Of a stretch of DNA of 64,000 nt, positions 51,679-62,114 are shown in pieces. Location of the stretch: positions 487,923-551,922 of the forward strand of contig NZ_JPSL02000039.1 in the NCBI RefSeq assembly GCF_000771745.2, given 5' to 3'. This DNA is from Thermus filiformis. GTDB lineage: Bacteria; Deinococcota; Deinococci; Deinococcales; Thermaceae. The notes below the pieces were generated by a model, which saw only the letters and a program-made list of their open reading frames with translations, had not been told where the DNA came from and did no database searches. Position numbers and translations under genes: made by a program. How positions within the stretch are numbered: the stretch's first letter is position 1; every line of letters begins with the position of its first letter.

Positions 51679-52167
51679 GTGACCGTCCTCGGCGTGGACC
51701 CGGGCATCACCCACCTGGGCCTGGGGGTGGTGCGGGAGGAGGGGAAGACCTTCCACTTCCTCCACGCGGAGGTGGTGAAGACCCGGGCGGACGAGCCCGC
51801 CCCCGCCCGGGTAGGGCGGCTTTACGAAAGGCTCGAGGAGACCGCCCGCCGCTACGGGGTGGAGGCCATCGCGGTGGAGGAGCAGTTCTTCTACCGGCAG
51901 AACGAGCTGGCCTTCAAGGTGGGCTGGGCCATGGGGGCGGTGTTCCTGGTGGCCCACGGGCTGGGCGTGCCCGTCTTCGGGTACGGGCCCATGCAGGTCA
52001 AACGGGCCCTGGTGGGGCACGGCCACGCGGACAAGGAGAGCGTGGCCCGGATGGTGGCCCGCTTCCTAAGCCTGAAGGAGGCCCCTCGGGAGGACCACGC
52101 CACGGACGCCCTGGCCATCGCCCTCACCCACCTCTTCCACGCCCGGCTCGGCCCCAAGCCCCTATAG
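51679..52167 (+). CDS. ruvC: Holliday junction resolvase RuvC
   Basis: 162-aa RNase H-fold endonuclease that cuts Holliday junctions. Catalytic acids are seen in LGVDPGITHLGLGVV (Asp), AVEEQFFYRQNELAFKVGWAMG (Glu) and DHATDALAIALTHLF (Asp pair). Start GTG 51679 has AGAGGGGG upstream; the frame is open further but runs into ftsZ. It follows ftsZ by 37 nt and meets herA tail to tail with a 6-bp overlap. Confidence 0.94.
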   Translation: MTVLGVDPGITHLGLGVVREEGKTFHFLHAEVVKTRADEPAPARVGRLYERLEETARRYGVEAIAVEEQFFYRQNELAFKVGWAMGAVFLVAHGLGVPVFGYGPMQVKRALVGHGHADKESVARMVARFLSLKEAPREDHATDALAIALTHLFHARLGPKPL

Positions 52168-53892
52168 CCCGAGCTCCCGCCTCAGGGCCTCGTCGGAGAG
52201 GTCCTCCAGCACCTCCTCCTTCTTGGTGGCCCAGGCGGGGAAGGGGAAGGAGAGGAAGAGGGGGACGGGCAGCTCGGGCTGGTGCAGGATGACCGCCCCC
52301 TGGGGGAGGATGACCGCCCGCTTTTTGAAGGTGGAGGGGAGGAAGCCGTACTCGGGCCGCTCCGCCTCCGCCGCGTCCAGGCGGCCCACCACCCGGATGG
52401 CGGCGTTGGCCACCACCCGGCGCTCCACCTCGCTCGCCGTCTGCTGGGCTCCGATGAGAATCACCCCCAAAGAGCGGCCCCTTTCGGCGATGTCCAGGAG
52501 GACGTCCTTGATAGGGCTCTCCTCGTCCCGGGGGGCGTACTTGTTCAGCTCGTCCAGGACGATGAAGACCTTGCCCGGGTAGAGCCCCCGCTCCTTGCGG
52601 GCGAAGACGTCCTTCAAGATCGCCCCCACCACGAACATCTGGGCCTGGGGGTGGAGCTTGGCCAGGTCCACCACGTGCACCTGCTCCCCCTGGAGGGGGT
52701 CCGGGGGGTTCCCCGGCCGGTCCCCCCGGACCAGGTGGGCCACGTTCTCCACGCTGGCCTTGAGGCGGCGGATGAAGGCCTCCCGGGTGCCCTTGGCCTG
52801 GCGGGCGGTCCATCTGGGGTCGGCCTGGTCCTTATCCCCCTCAGCGACGGGGCCCAGGAGTTTGTACTCGAGGTAGAGGACCAGGTCGGCGAAGGTGCCT
52901 ATCCGCACCCGGCCCAGGTCCTCAAACCCGGGCTCGGGCAGGTCCCCCTCCCAGTCCTCCACCTTGAGGTAGGGCCCCTTCTGCCCGTCAGAGAGCCGCC
53001 TCAGCCGCTCCGTCACGTGCTGGATCAGGAAGCCCAGGTTGGTCATGGCCTGGCGGTCGGTGAAGAGGAAGGGCAGAAGCCCCCGCTGGCAGAACTGGAC
53101 CAGGTCCCAGTGGTAGGCCCTCACCCCCTCCTTCCGGGTGTCCAGGTCGGGCAGGAGAGCCCCCTCCTCCTTCCTGGGCGGGGCGAGGAAGGCCACGCTG
53201 GAAAAGGGGGTGGGCTTCAGGCCGAGCTTGGCGTAGCGGTCCCGCTCCTCCTCACTCAGCCGGGCGTTCGGCTTGTCCAGGAAGAAGAGGTCCTCCCCCT
53301 TCACGTTGAAGATGAGGGCCTTGACCAGGTGGGCCGCCTCCTGGACCCCGCTTTCCAGGAGGCTCTTGAGGAGGAAGGTGGCGTAGCTGGTCTTGGCCGC
53401 CACCCCCGAGATGCCGGAGATGTTCACGTGCCCGCCCTTGGCCCCGTTCAGGAACTCCAGGTTCACGTACCCCACCTCGCCGTTCTTCAGGAGGCCCACG
53501 GGGAGCTTGGTGCTCCCCCTTTGGTTCTTCATGCTGTCGTAGTAGAGGGCGAGCTCCAGGTCCTCCTCCCGGGCCAAAAAGGCCGGGGCCCCAGGGTCCG
53601 GGGGGAGGTACTCGTCGGGGATGAGGCGGGTGACGCTCACGTGGGCCACGTAGGCTAAGGAAACGGGGATGCGGTTCTCGGCGGCCAGGAAGGTGTCCGT
53701 GTGATAGGCCTGGCCCTCGTAGAGCTTCATCACCTGGTCCACCACGCCGAAGTAGCGCACCGTCCCGAGCCCAGGGTGGGAGGACTCCACCACCACCAGG
53801 TCGTCCAGCCGCAGCACCCTCCCCTCCTCCACGCCCACCCAGAACTCCAGGGGGGTCGCCTCCTTGCTTCCCAAAACCACGCCCACCTTCAC
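52162..53892 (-). CDS. herA: HerA-type ATPase/helicase (variant P-loop)
   Basis: 576-aa FtsK/HerA-class DNA translocase working with NurA in end processing. N-terminal HAS-barrel (LRLDDLVVVESSHPGLGTVRYFGVVDQV), P-loop HVNISGISGVAAKTSYATFLL, Walker B KVFIVLDELNKYAP, sensor GVILIGAQQTASEVERRVVANAAIRVVGRLD (adjoining). The P-loop GISGVAAKTS departs from the usual GxTGxGKS (Ala for the Gly before Lys), a feature of a bacterial HerA subgroup. GTG 53892 overlaps the nurA stop by 4 nt. Confidence 0.87.
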   Translation of the reverse strand: MKVGVVLGSKEATPLEFWVGVEEGRVLRLDDLVVVESSHPGLGTVRYFGVVDQVMKLYEGQAYHTDTFLAAENRIPVSLAYVAHVSVTRLIPDEYLPPDPGAPAFLAREEDLELALYYDSMKNQRGSTKLPVGLLKNGEVGYVNLEFLNGAKGGHVNISGISGVAAKTSYATFLLKSLLESGVQEAAHLVKALIFNVKGEDLFFLDKPNARLSEEERDRYAKLGLKPTPFSSVAFLAPPRKEEGALLPDLDTRKEGVRAYHWDLVQFCQRGLLPFLFTDRQAMTNLGFLIQHVTERLRRLSDGQKGPYLKVEDWEGDLPEPGFEDLGRVRIGTFADLVLYLEYKLLGPVAEGDKDQADPRWTARQAKGTREAFIRRLKASVENVAHLVRGDRPGNPPDPLQGEQVHVVDLAKLHPQAQMFVVGAILKDVFARKERGLYPGKVFIVLDELNKYAPRDEESPIKDVLLDIAERGRSLGVILIGAQQTASEVERRVVANAAIRVVGRLDAAEAERPEYGFLPSTFKKRAVILPQGAVILHQPELPVPLFLSFPFPAWATKKEEVLEDLSDEALRRELGL

Positions 53893-54797
53893 GCTCCACC
53901 TCCTAGGGTCCGAAGAATCCGCCTCTGGATGACCTCCCGCTGGCCCAAATACCGCCCCAAGAGGGCCTCCAGCGCCCCCACCGGGGCCAGGTTCTGGGGG
54001 GCCCGGGGGTCCTTGGCCGGGGAGGAGGCCAGGGCGTAGAAGAGGTCCAAGGACAGGTCGGCGAGGGCCTGGGCCTCCTCCAGGGGGGCCAGGGGGGTCT
54101 CCACCCGCAAAAGCCCCGACTCCGGGGGGAAGAGCCCCTCCGGGGCCAGGGGAAGCCGGACGTACCAGCTCGCCAGGTCCAGCCTCCGGCCCCGCTCGCT
54201 TTTAGGGATCTGGAAGACGGGGGTCCGCTCCCCGGGGCTGAGCCGGGCCAGGAGGTCCTGGTAGGGGTCCGGAAGGTACCGGGTCCAGAAGGTCTTCACG
54301 TACCCGAGCACCCGGCCGTAGGGCGCCCCCACCTCGTACAGGGGGCCGTCCAAAAGGACCAGGGCCTTTTGGGAGAGCTCCTGGGCCAGGCCGGCCTCGA
54401 GGCGGCGCCGCTCCTTCTGCGCCAGCTGCAAAAGCCCCGGGGGGTCCACCTCCTTAGGGGCAAGGAGGGGCTCGTACACCAGGTCCTCCCCGAAGGGGAG
54501 GGGCTCCCGGGCCCCCACCGCGAGCCGGAAGAGGCGCACCTCGCTAAGCCGCATCCCCCCCTCGTCCCGAAAGAGGGCCCCCACCGCCAGGCTCACCAGG
54601 AGGACCCGCCGCTCCCCATCCGAGAGGAGGGCGTCCACCCGCTCCCGCCCGTCCACCAGGAAGAAGGGGGGCCAGTCCACCCTCCGCCGGGGCACCGGGG
54701 CCCAGGGCTCCTCCAGGGGGGCCACCCCAAGGACCCCCTCCCCCTCCGGCAGGCCCCGCAGGGCGTAGTCCGGGCTCCAGGGCTCGAGGCGCCACAT
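53889..54797 (-). CDS. nurA: NurA 5'-3' nuclease domain protein
   Basis: 302-aa nuclease partner of HerA for DNA end resection. Family motifs: PPFFLVDGRERVDALL (catalytic Asp), ALVLLDGPLYEVG (second Asp), and the C-terminal RAPQNLAPVGALEALLGRYLGQREVIQRRI block. Start ATG 54797 shares its A with the malic enzyme stop (TAATG) and is preceded by AAGGTGGG; an upstream GTG would add 20 residues. It is translationally coupled to both malic enzyme and herA. Confidence 0.85.
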   Translation of the reverse strand: MWRLEPWSPDYALRGLPEGEGVLGVAPLEEPWAPVPRRRVDWPPFFLVDGRERVDALLSDGERRVLLVSLAVGALFRDEGGMRLSEVRLFRLAVGAREPLPFGEDLVYEPLLAPKEVDPPGLLQLAQKERRRLEAGLAQELSQKALVLLDGPLYEVGAPYGRVLGYVKTFWTRYLPDPYQDLLARLSPGERTPVFQIPKSERGRRLDLASWYVRLPLAPEGLFPPESGLLRVETPLAPLEEAQALADLSLDLFYALASSPAKDPRAPQNLAPVGALEALLGRYLGQREVIQRRILRTLGGGA

Positions 54798-56518
54798 TAT
54801 CCCACCTTGTAGGGCAGGTACCGGGGCTCCCAGAACCGGGAGCGGGCGTACTCCCAAAGCCCTTCCAGGGAGAGGCCCTTTATCCGCTCCTCCTCCGCCA
54901 CCCCCTCCTCCAGGGCCTTTTGCATCACCCGGGCGGCCACGTAGGGGGAAACCTCCCTAAGCGCCCCCACCGGGGGGTAGAGGAGCTCGGGGAAGTGGTC
55001 CCGGGTGTAGTCGTAAAGGGCGTAGGCCGCCTCCAGGACCATCCCGTCCGTCACCTCCCGGGCCCGGGCCAGGACCGCCCCCAGGCCCAGTCCGGGGAAG
55101 ATGAAGGCGTTGTTCCCCTGGCCCACGGGGATGGTCCGGCCCATGTAGCCCACGGGGGGGAAGGGGCTTCCCGCCGCCACCAGGGCCCGCCCCTCCGTCC
55201 AGTAGATGAGGTCGTCGGGCAGGGCCTCGGAGAGGGAGGTGGGGTTGGAGAGGGGGAAGATGACGGGGCGGGGGGTGTTCTCCAGCATGGCCCGGGCCAC
55301 GGGCTCGGTGAAGCTCCCCCCCTGGCCCGAGAGGCCCAGAAGGACGGTGGCCCGGGCGTTCTGGATCGTCTCCAGAAGGTTGGGGTAGGCCCCCGCGTAC
55401 CGCCAAGCGCGGATGCGCTCCGGGTCCTGGGCGAAGGGCTCCTTGTAGGCCTCCATGCTCCTTCCCCTGACCAGGAGGCCCTTGGAGTCCAGAACCAGCA
55501 CCCGGGCCCGGGCCTCCTCCTCGGAGAGCCCCTCCCGCCTCATCCCCTGCATCAAGGCCCAGGCCACCCCGGCCCCCCCGGCCCCCGCCCCGTAGACCAC
55601 CACCACCTGGTCCTTCAGGGCCTCCCCCTTGAGGCGGCAGGCGGAGAGGACCCCCGCCAGGGCCACCGCCCCCGTCCCCTGGATGTCGTCGTTGAAGGAG
55701 GGGATGATCTTCCGGTAACGCTCCAAGACGGCGAAGGCCGCGTCCTTGGAAAAGTCCTCCCACTGGATGAGGGCCTTGGGGTAGCGCTTCCGCACCGCCT
55801 CCACGAACCGGTCCAGGAACTGGAAGTAGGCCTCCCCCCGGAGCCTCCTGTGCCGCACCCCCAGGTAGAGGGGGTCCTGGAGGAGGTCCTCCCGGTCCGT
55901 GCCCACGTCCAGCTCCACGGGAAGGGTCTTGTCGGGCCCCACCCCCCCCACGGCGGTGTAGAGGGTGAGCTTACCGATGCTGATGGCCATCCCCCCGTAC
56001 CCCTGGTCCCCGATGCCCAGAATGGCCGAGGAGTCCGTGGCCACGATGAGGCGCACCTCCTCGAGGGGGACGTTTTTCAGGGCCTCCTCTATGCGGTCTA
56101 TGTTCCGGGTGCTGGCGGTGAAGCCCCGGGGGTAGCGGTAGATGTGGGAGAACTCCCGCACCGCCTCCCCCACCGTGGGGGTGTAGAGGATGGGGAGCAT
56201 CTCCTCCAGGTGGTCCACCACCAGGGCGTAAAAGAGGACCTCGTTCCGGTCCTGCAGGTTGCGGAGGTAGATGTGCTTCTCCAAAGGAGAGGTCTGCAGG
56301 CGGTAGCGGCGGTAGACCCTTTCCTTCTGCTCCTCGAGGGTGTTCACGTGGGGGGGCAGGAGGCCCTCGAGGCCCAGGAGTCTTCGCTCCTCCTCGGTGA
56401 AGGCCGTGCCCTTGTTCAAAAGGGGAAAGCGCATCAGGAGGAAGCCCGTGATATAAGGCTCAATGTACCGCTCGCCCTTCTCGTCCCGCTTCACGTCGTA
56501 ATAGCGACTCACCGGCAT
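54797..56518 (-). CDS. NAD-dependent malic enzyme (large form)
   Basis: Oxidative decarboxylation of malate to pyruvate with NAD(P)+. 573 aa, the long eukaryote/SfcA-like form. Motifs: [16 protein letters not shown] [27 protein letters not shown] (adjoining), [67 protein letters not shown] (NAD fold) and [13 protein letters not shown]. It lies divergent from mdh with only 66 bp between, so malate oxidation routes share a control region; the gap shows a GC palindrome (GGGGGCC/GGCCCCC) but no clear promoter. Confidence 0.94.
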   Translation of the reverse strand: MPVSRYYDVKRDEKGERYIEPYITGFLLMRFPLLNKGTAFTEEERRLLGLEGLLPPHVNTLEEQKERVYRRYRLQTSPLEKHIYLRNLQDRNEVLFYALVVDHLEEMLPILYTPTVGEAVREFSHIYRYPRGFTASTRNIDRIEEALKNVPLEEVRLIVATDSSAILGIGDQGYGGMAISIGKLTLYTAVGGVGPDKTLPVELDVGTDREDLLQDPLYLGVRHRRLRGEAYFQFLDRFVEAVRKRYPKALIQWEDFSKDAAFAVLERYRKIIPSFNDDIQGTGAVALAGVLSACRLKGEALKDQVVVVYGAGAGGAGVAWALMQGMRREGLSEEEARARVLVLDSKGLLVRGRSMEAYKEPFAQDPERIRAWRYAGAYPNLLETIQNARATVLLGLSGQGGSFTEPVARAMLENTPRPVIFPLSNPTSLSEALPDDLIYWTEGRALVAAGSPFPPVGYMGRTIPVGQGNNAFIFPGLGLGAVLARAREVTDGMVLEAAYALYDYTRDHFPELLYPPVGALREVSPYVAARVMQKALEEGVAEEERIKGLSLEGLWEYARSRFWEPRYLPYKVG

Positions 56519-56584
56519 GCCCCTATGCTACCCCCAAACCCGGCTTAAGATGGAGGGGGGCCAGGCCCCCAGAGGGAGGAACGC

Positions 56585-57568
56585 ATGAAAAGCCCTGTTC
56601 GTGTGGCGGTCACCGGTGCCGCAGGCCAGATCGGCTACAGCCTCGTCTTCCGCATCGCCGCGGGGGAGATGCTGGGGAAGGACCAGCCCGTAATCCTCCA
56701 GCTTCTGGAGATACCCCAGGCCCTACCCGCCCTGGAAGGCGTGGTGATGGAGCTGGAGGACTGCGCCTTCCCCCTCCTGAAGGGAATCGTCACCACCGAC
56801 GACCCCCGGGTGGCCTTCGCCGACGCGGACTACGCCCTATTGGTGGGGGCCATGCCGAGGAAGGCGGGGATGGAGCGGCGGGACCTCCTTTCCGCCAACG
56901 CCAAGATCTTCGCCGAGCAGGGCCGGGCCCTGGCCGAGGCGGCCAAGAAGACGGTCAAGGTCCTGGTGGTGGGCAACCCCGCCAACACCAACGCCCTGAT
57001 CGCCTACCACCACGCCCGGGGGCTGGACCCCCGGAACTTCACCGCCATGACCCGGCTGGACCACAACCGGGCCAAGGTCCAGCTGGCCAAGAAGACGGGA
57101 GTGGCGGTGGACCGGATCACCCGGATGACCATCTGGGGGAACCACTCCAGCACCATGTTCCCCGACCTCTTCCACGCCCTGGTGGACGGCAGGCCCGCCC
57201 TCGAGTGGGTGGACATGGAGTGGTACGAGAAGGAGTTCATCCCCACCGTGGCGGGGCGGGGGGCGGCCATCATCAAGGCCCGGGGGGCCTCGAGCGCGGC
57301 CAGCGCGGCCAATGCGGCCATTGAGCACATCCGGGACTGGGCCCTGGGCACCCCGGAGGGGGACTGGGTGAGCATGGCCGTGGTCTCCGACGGCTCCTAC
57401 GGGGTCCCGGAGGGGCTGGTCTACTCCTTCCCCGTGCGCACCAAGGACGGGGAGTACGAGATCGTCCAGGGCCTGGAGATCAACGAGTTCGCCCGGAAGC
57501 GCATGGACATCACCGCCCAGGAGCTCCTGGACGAGCGGGACGAGGTAAGGTCCCTGGGGCTGATCTAA
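56585..57568 (+). CDS. mdh: Malate dehydrogenase
   Basis: 327-aa NAD-dependent enzyme of the TCA cycle, very similar to the T. thermophilus/T. flavus enzyme. Motifs: [14 protein letters not shown] (NAD loop), [46 protein letters not shown] (catalytic Asp, substrate Arg) and [13 protein letters not shown] (catalytic His). GGGAGGAA precedes the ATG. Divergent from malic enzyme; convergent with aspartokinase, with a repeat-rich bidirectional hairpin between. Confidence 0.97.
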   Translation: MKSPVRVAVTGAAGQIGYSLVFRIAAGEMLGKDQPVILQLLEIPQALPALEGVVMELEDCAFPLLKGIVTTDDPRVAFADADYALLVGAMPRKAGMERRDLLSANAKIFAEQGRALAEAAKKTVKVLVVGNPANTNALIAYHHARGLDPRNFTAMTRLDHNRAKVQLAKKTGVAVDRITRMTIWGNHSSTMFPDLFHALVDGRPALEWVDMEWYEKEFIPTVAGRGAAIIKARGASSAASAANAAIEHIRDWALGTPEGDWVSMAVVSDGSYGVPEGLVYSFPVRTKDGEYEIVQGLEINEFARKRMDITAQELLDERDEVRSLGLI

Positions 57569-57574
57569 AACGCC

Positions 57575-57713
57575 GAACGCCTAAGGCCGAACGCCCAAAA
57601 AGGCTGAACGCTTAAGGCCAAACGCCGAACGCCAGGGGGTTCCCAGCGTTCGGCGTTCAGCGTTTGACGTTCGCCCTTCACCGCTTCACCGCTTCACCGC
57701 TTCATCGCTTCAC
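57575..57713. repeat. Repeat-built intergenic region between mdh and ask
   Basis: Left half: several GCCGAACGCC-like units (57572-57631). Centre: a perfect 12-bp inverted repeat AACGCCGAACGC (57621-57632) / GCGTTCGGCGTT (57646-57657), 13-nt loop. Right half: an 8-bp tandem TTCACCGC x3, then TTCATCGC and TTCAC (57677-57713), whose last unit supplies the stop codon of ask. Likely a bidirectional terminator grown by slippage. Confidence 0.8.
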
Positions 57714-58195
57714 TCTTTATCCAACTCAAACGCCTGGTGCACGGCCCGAACCGCCGCCTCCGCGTACTCAGCGGGGATGATGACCGAGATGCGGACCTCG
57801 CTGGTGGAGATCATCTCTATGTTCGCCCCCACGCTGGCCACCGCCTGGAACATCCGGGCGGGGATGCCCGGGGTGGAGGCCAGGGCCACCCCCACGATGG
57901 AGACCTTGGCGATGTCGGGCCTCAGGATGGCCTCCCCGCCCATCTCGGCCAGGACGGGCTCCAGCGCCTCCAGGGCCTCCTGGGCGAAGTCCTTGTTCAC
58001 CGTGAAGGCCATCTGCTGCCTCGAGGGGTCGTGCCCCGGCACCCCCTGGATGATCATGTCCACGGCAATCCCCTTCTCGGCCAGGGCCTGGAAGACCCGG
58101 GCCGCGATCCCCGGCTGGTCCGGTATCCCGATCAGGCCTATCTGGGCGTGGTCCAGGTCCAGGGCCACGCCGGTCACCGCCTTGCCCATCTCCAT
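57710..58195 (-). CDS. Aspartokinase beta subunit from an internal start
   Basis: The in-frame ATG at 58195 (MEMGKAVTGV) has a consensus AAGGAGGT exactly 7 nt upstream (complement of 58203-58210), so a 161-residue protein consisting of the two ACT domains would be made. In Thermus aspartokinases the alpha2beta2 enzyme with a beta subunit of this size read in frame inside the alpha gene is established; here the ribosome site supports the same arrangement. Confidence 0.8.
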   Translation of the reverse strand: MEMGKAVTGVALDLDHAQIGLIGIPDQPGIAARVFQALAEKGIAVDMIIQGVPGHDPSRQQMAFTVNKDFAQEALEALEPVLAEMGGEAILRPDIAKVSIVGVALASTPGIPARMFQAVASVGANIEMISTSEVRISVIIPAEYAEAAVRAVHQAFELDKE

Positions 58196-58930
58196 CGCAT
58201 CCACCTCCTTGACAAGCGTTCCCGGGTTGTAGGAGAAGCTGCTCCGCACGTGCAGGACGACCCCGTACTCCTTGGCGTAGTACACCGCCCGGGGGTGCAG
58301 GACCCGGGCCCCCAAAGCGGCCATCTCCAGCATCTGGTCGTAGCCGATGACGGGGAGCTTCCGGGCCTCGGGGATCAGGTGGGGGTCGGTGGTGTACACC
58401 CCCTCGGTGTCGGTGTAGATCTCGCACTCCTTGGCCCCCAAAGCGGCGGCGATGGCCACCGCCGTGGTGTCCGACCCTCCCCGGCCCAAGGTGGTGATCT
58501 CCCCTTCCTCCGTGGTGCCCATGAAGCCCGCGATCACCGCCACGTACCCCTCCTCCAGGGCCTTTTGGATCCGGCCCGGCTCCACCTTGAGGATGCGGGC
58601 GTTGCCGTAGCGTCCGTCGGTGAAGATGCCGATCTGGTGCTGGACGAAGCCCTTGGCGGGGATCCCCATGGCCTGGAGCTGCATGGAGAGGAGGGCCACC
58701 GAGACCTGCTCCCCCGTGGTGGTCAAAAGGTCCAGCTCGCGAAAAGGGGGTCTCGGGTTGACCCGTCTGGCCAAGGCGATGAGCTCGTCGGTGGTGTGCC
58801 CCATGGCCGAGACGACCACCGCGAGCCGGTGCCCCTTCTCCCGGTAGTGGGCGATGCGCTGGGCCACCTTGTGGATGCGCTCCAGGTCCCCCACGCTGGT
58901 TCCACCGTATTTCTGCACGACCAGGGCCAT
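57710..58930 (-). CDS. ask: Aspartokinase, alpha (full-length) subunit
   Basis: 406-aa enzyme phosphorylating aspartate for lysine, threonine and methionine synthesis. Kinase domain 1-245: VVQKYGGTSVGDLERI, VVVSAMGHTTDELI, TTTGEQVS, GFMGTTEEGEITTLGRGGSDTTA (adjoining), YTDTEGVYTTDP. Two ACT domains follow (about 260-400: IGIPDQPGIAARVFQALAEKGIAVDMI; VALASTPGIPARMFQAVASVGANIEMIS), the site of feedback control by threonine/lysine. Start ATG 58930 with GGAGGAAGG. An internal start within this gene makes the beta subunit. Confidence 0.95.
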   Translation of the reverse strand: MALVVQKYGGTSVGDLERIHKVAQRIAHYREKGHRLAVVVSAMGHTTDELIALARRVNPRPPFRELDLLTTTGEQVSVALLSMQLQAMGIPAKGFVQHQIGIFTDGRYGNARILKVEPGRIQKALEEGYVAVIAGFMGTTEEGEITTLGRGGSDTTAVAIAAALGAKECEIYTDTEGVYTTDPHLIPEARKLPVIGYDQMLEMAALGARVLHPRAVYYAKEYGVVLHVRSSFSYNPGTLVKEVDAMEMGKAVTGVALDLDHAQIGLIGIPDQPGIAARVFQALAEKGIAVDMIIQGVPGHDPSRQQMAFTVNKDFAQEALEALEPVLAEMGGEAILRPDIAKVSIVGVALASTPGIPARMFQAVASVGANIEMISTSEVRISVIIPAEYAEAAVRAVHQAFELDKE

Positions 58931-59002
58931 CCTTCCTCCTTCCCCCCGAGGGGGGTTTGGTGCATAGTAATCCAGCCGGGCCCCCGGGGGCAAGGCGGCG
59001 GG

Positions 59003-59016
59003 TATACTCCTTCTTT
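59003..59016 (+). promoter_or_regulatory. rsmC-sigA promoter, leaderless
   Basis: TATACT (59003-59008) ends 8 nt before the GTG start at 59017; there is no Shine-Dalgarno between. No clear -35 (position holds a C-run). The primary transcript would begin at or next to the start codon. Confidence 0.55.
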
Positions 59017-60123
59017 GTGACGCTCGAGGAGTACCACCGCCTGACCCCCCTCCCCCACCCCCGGGGGGTGGTCTACGTCAAGCCGGGGGCCCGGGGCTAT
59101 CCGGACCCCGTCTACGACCTCCTGGCCCGCACGGTGGAGCCCTTCGGGGAAAGGGCCCTGGACCTGAACCCCGGGGTGGGCTGGGCCAGCCTTCCCCTGG
59201 AGGGCCGGATGGAGGTGGACCGGCTCGAGACCTCCAAGGCCGCCCTCCTCGCCCTGGAAAGGAGCGGCCTGAAGGCCAGGCGGGCCCTCCCCTGGGAGGC
59301 GGAGGAAGGGGCCTACGACCTGGCGCTTCTGGTCCTCCCCGCGGGCCGGGGCAGCCGCTACACCCAGCTCGCCCTCCTGGGGGCGGCCCGGGCCCTGAGG
59401 CCGGGGGGGCGGCTCTACCTGGCGGGGGACAAGAACAAGGGGTTTGAGCGGTACTTCAAGGAGGCAAAGGCCCTCCTCGGCTACGGCCTGGTCCTTAAGC
59501 GGGAGGGGGCGGCCCGAGTGGCCCTTTTGGAGAAGGAGCGGGAGGCTCCGCCCCTGCCCGAGGTCTGGTCCAGCTTCACCGAAGAGGTCTACGGAAGGAC
59601 CTTCCGCTTTTTCCACCTGCCTGGGGTCTTCTCCGCGGGCCGCCTGGACCCGGCAAGCCGCCTCCTCCTGGAGGCCCTGGAGGAGGTGGAGGAGATCCGG
59701 GGCCTGGAGGTCCTGGACCTGGGGGCGGGCTACGGGGGCCTCACCCTGCCTTTGGCCCACCGGGGGGCGCGGGTGAGCGCGGTGGAGGACGACTGGGCGA
59801 GCGTCCTCTCCTTGCGAAGGAGCCTGGAGGAAAACAACCTCCAGGCCGAGGTCTACCACTCGGACGTGGACGAGGCCTTGCCGGAAGAGGCGCGGTATAC
59901 TATAGTGGTGACGAACCCCCCGTTCCACGTGGGGGGGAGTTTCATCCTGGATGTGGCGCAAGCGTTCGTCCACGCGGCCTACGCCCGGCTCAGGCCGGGT
60001 GGGCGGTTTTATTTGGTGGCCAATCCCTTTCTGAAGTACGAGCCCTTGGTGGAAGCCCTTTTCGGCCAGTGCGAGACCCTGCGTCTGGAGGCCTACAAGG
60101 TTCTTTTCGCCGTAAGGAGGTGA
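59017..60123 (+). CDS. rsmC: 16S rRNA guanine-N2 methyltransferase RsmC-like
   Basis: 368-aa protein with two methyltransferase-like halves: an inactive N-terminal one (ERALDLNPGVGWASLPLEG) and the active C-terminal one with VLDLGAGYGGLTLPLA (SAM loop) and the base-N methylase motif TNPPFHVGG. Closely similar to the T. thermophilus enzyme that makes m2G in 16S rRNA. Start GTG 59017 (TLEEYHRLTPLPHPRG) fits the -10 at 59003. The stop lies 3 nt before sigA, and its 3' end carries the sigA ribosome site. Confidence 0.93.
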   Translation: MTLEEYHRLTPLPHPRGVVYVKPGARGYPDPVYDLLARTVEPFGERALDLNPGVGWASLPLEGRMEVDRLETSKAALLALERSGLKARRALPWEAEEGAYDLALLVLPAGRGSRYTQLALLGAARALRPGGRLYLAGDKNKGFERYFKEAKALLGYGLVLKREGAARVALLEKEREAPPLPEVWSSFTEEVYGRTFRFFHLPGVFSAGRLDPASRLLLEALEEVEEIRGLEVLDLGAGYGGLTLPLAHRGARVSAVEDDWASVLSLRRSLEENNLQAEVYHSDVDEALPEEARYTIVVTNPPFHVGGSFILDVAQAFVHAAYARLRPGGRFYLVANPFLKYEPLVEALFGQCETLRLEAYKVLFAVRR

Positions 60124-60126
60124 GCC

Positions 60127-61497
<1,371 letters not shown>

Positions 61498-61981
61498 ACC
61501 GGGCCACCTCCAAAAGCCCCTCCCCCTCGTCCCTCACCAGGGCCACCTCCCGCACGGTGAAGGACCCGATCGGGGGAGGGGGGAGTTTTTGGGCTAGGGA
61601 GCGGGCCTCCTCCTCAGAGAGGCCCAGGGCCAGGGTGAAGTGGGGGATGAAGCTCGGCCCCTCCAGCTCCTTCAAGGGAGGGGCCAGGGGCTCGAGGGCG
61701 TGGTGGAGGCGGCGAAAGGCCCCGCCCCCATAGGCCCGGAGGTAGACCACCCCCTGGGGGAAGTGGCCCCACCGGCCCAGGCGGAGCCGGAAGGGGGCGT
61801 GCCCCCGGAGGATCCCCTCCAGGCCCCGGAAGAGGGCCTCCTCCTCGTACGGCCACTCAAAGGGCTGGCGCAGGTTGAGGTGGGGCGGGCCGAAGCCCCG
61901 GACCCCGTGGGCGGCCTGAAGCTCCTCCATAAAGGTCCGGAGGCGCTCCGGCGGCCAGACCAAAACGCCGTACACGGGGCC

Positions 61982-61987
61982 AGTATA
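61982..61987 (-). promoter_or_regulatory. -10 element of the LigT-like gene, leaderless
   Basis: TATACT on the minus strand, 6 nt before the GTG at 61975. No Shine-Dalgarno in between. Confidence 0.5.
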
Positions 61988-62050
61988 CCAGCGCCCGGCC
62001 CAGGGTCTTCCCCAAAGCCCCGCCGCAAAAAGCTCAGGGGCGCCGAGGGC

Positions 62051-62114
62051 ACACGCCAAGCCGGGGTGGCTTACCGGGGCCCCCATCCTGGCGCGGGGCC
62101 TGGATGGGGTGGTA
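62051..62114. repeat. Palindromic intergenic repeat, copy E (partly decayed)
   Basis: Inverted orientation: half an arm (GCCAAGCCGGGGTGG), the conserved core GCTTACCGGGGCC, then an imperfect hairpin CCCCATCCTGG...CCTGGATGGGG ending in GTGGTAT next to the polX stop. It ends transcription of polX or fills the gap to the LigT-like gene. The region 61988-62050 shows nothing else. Confidence 0.8.
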
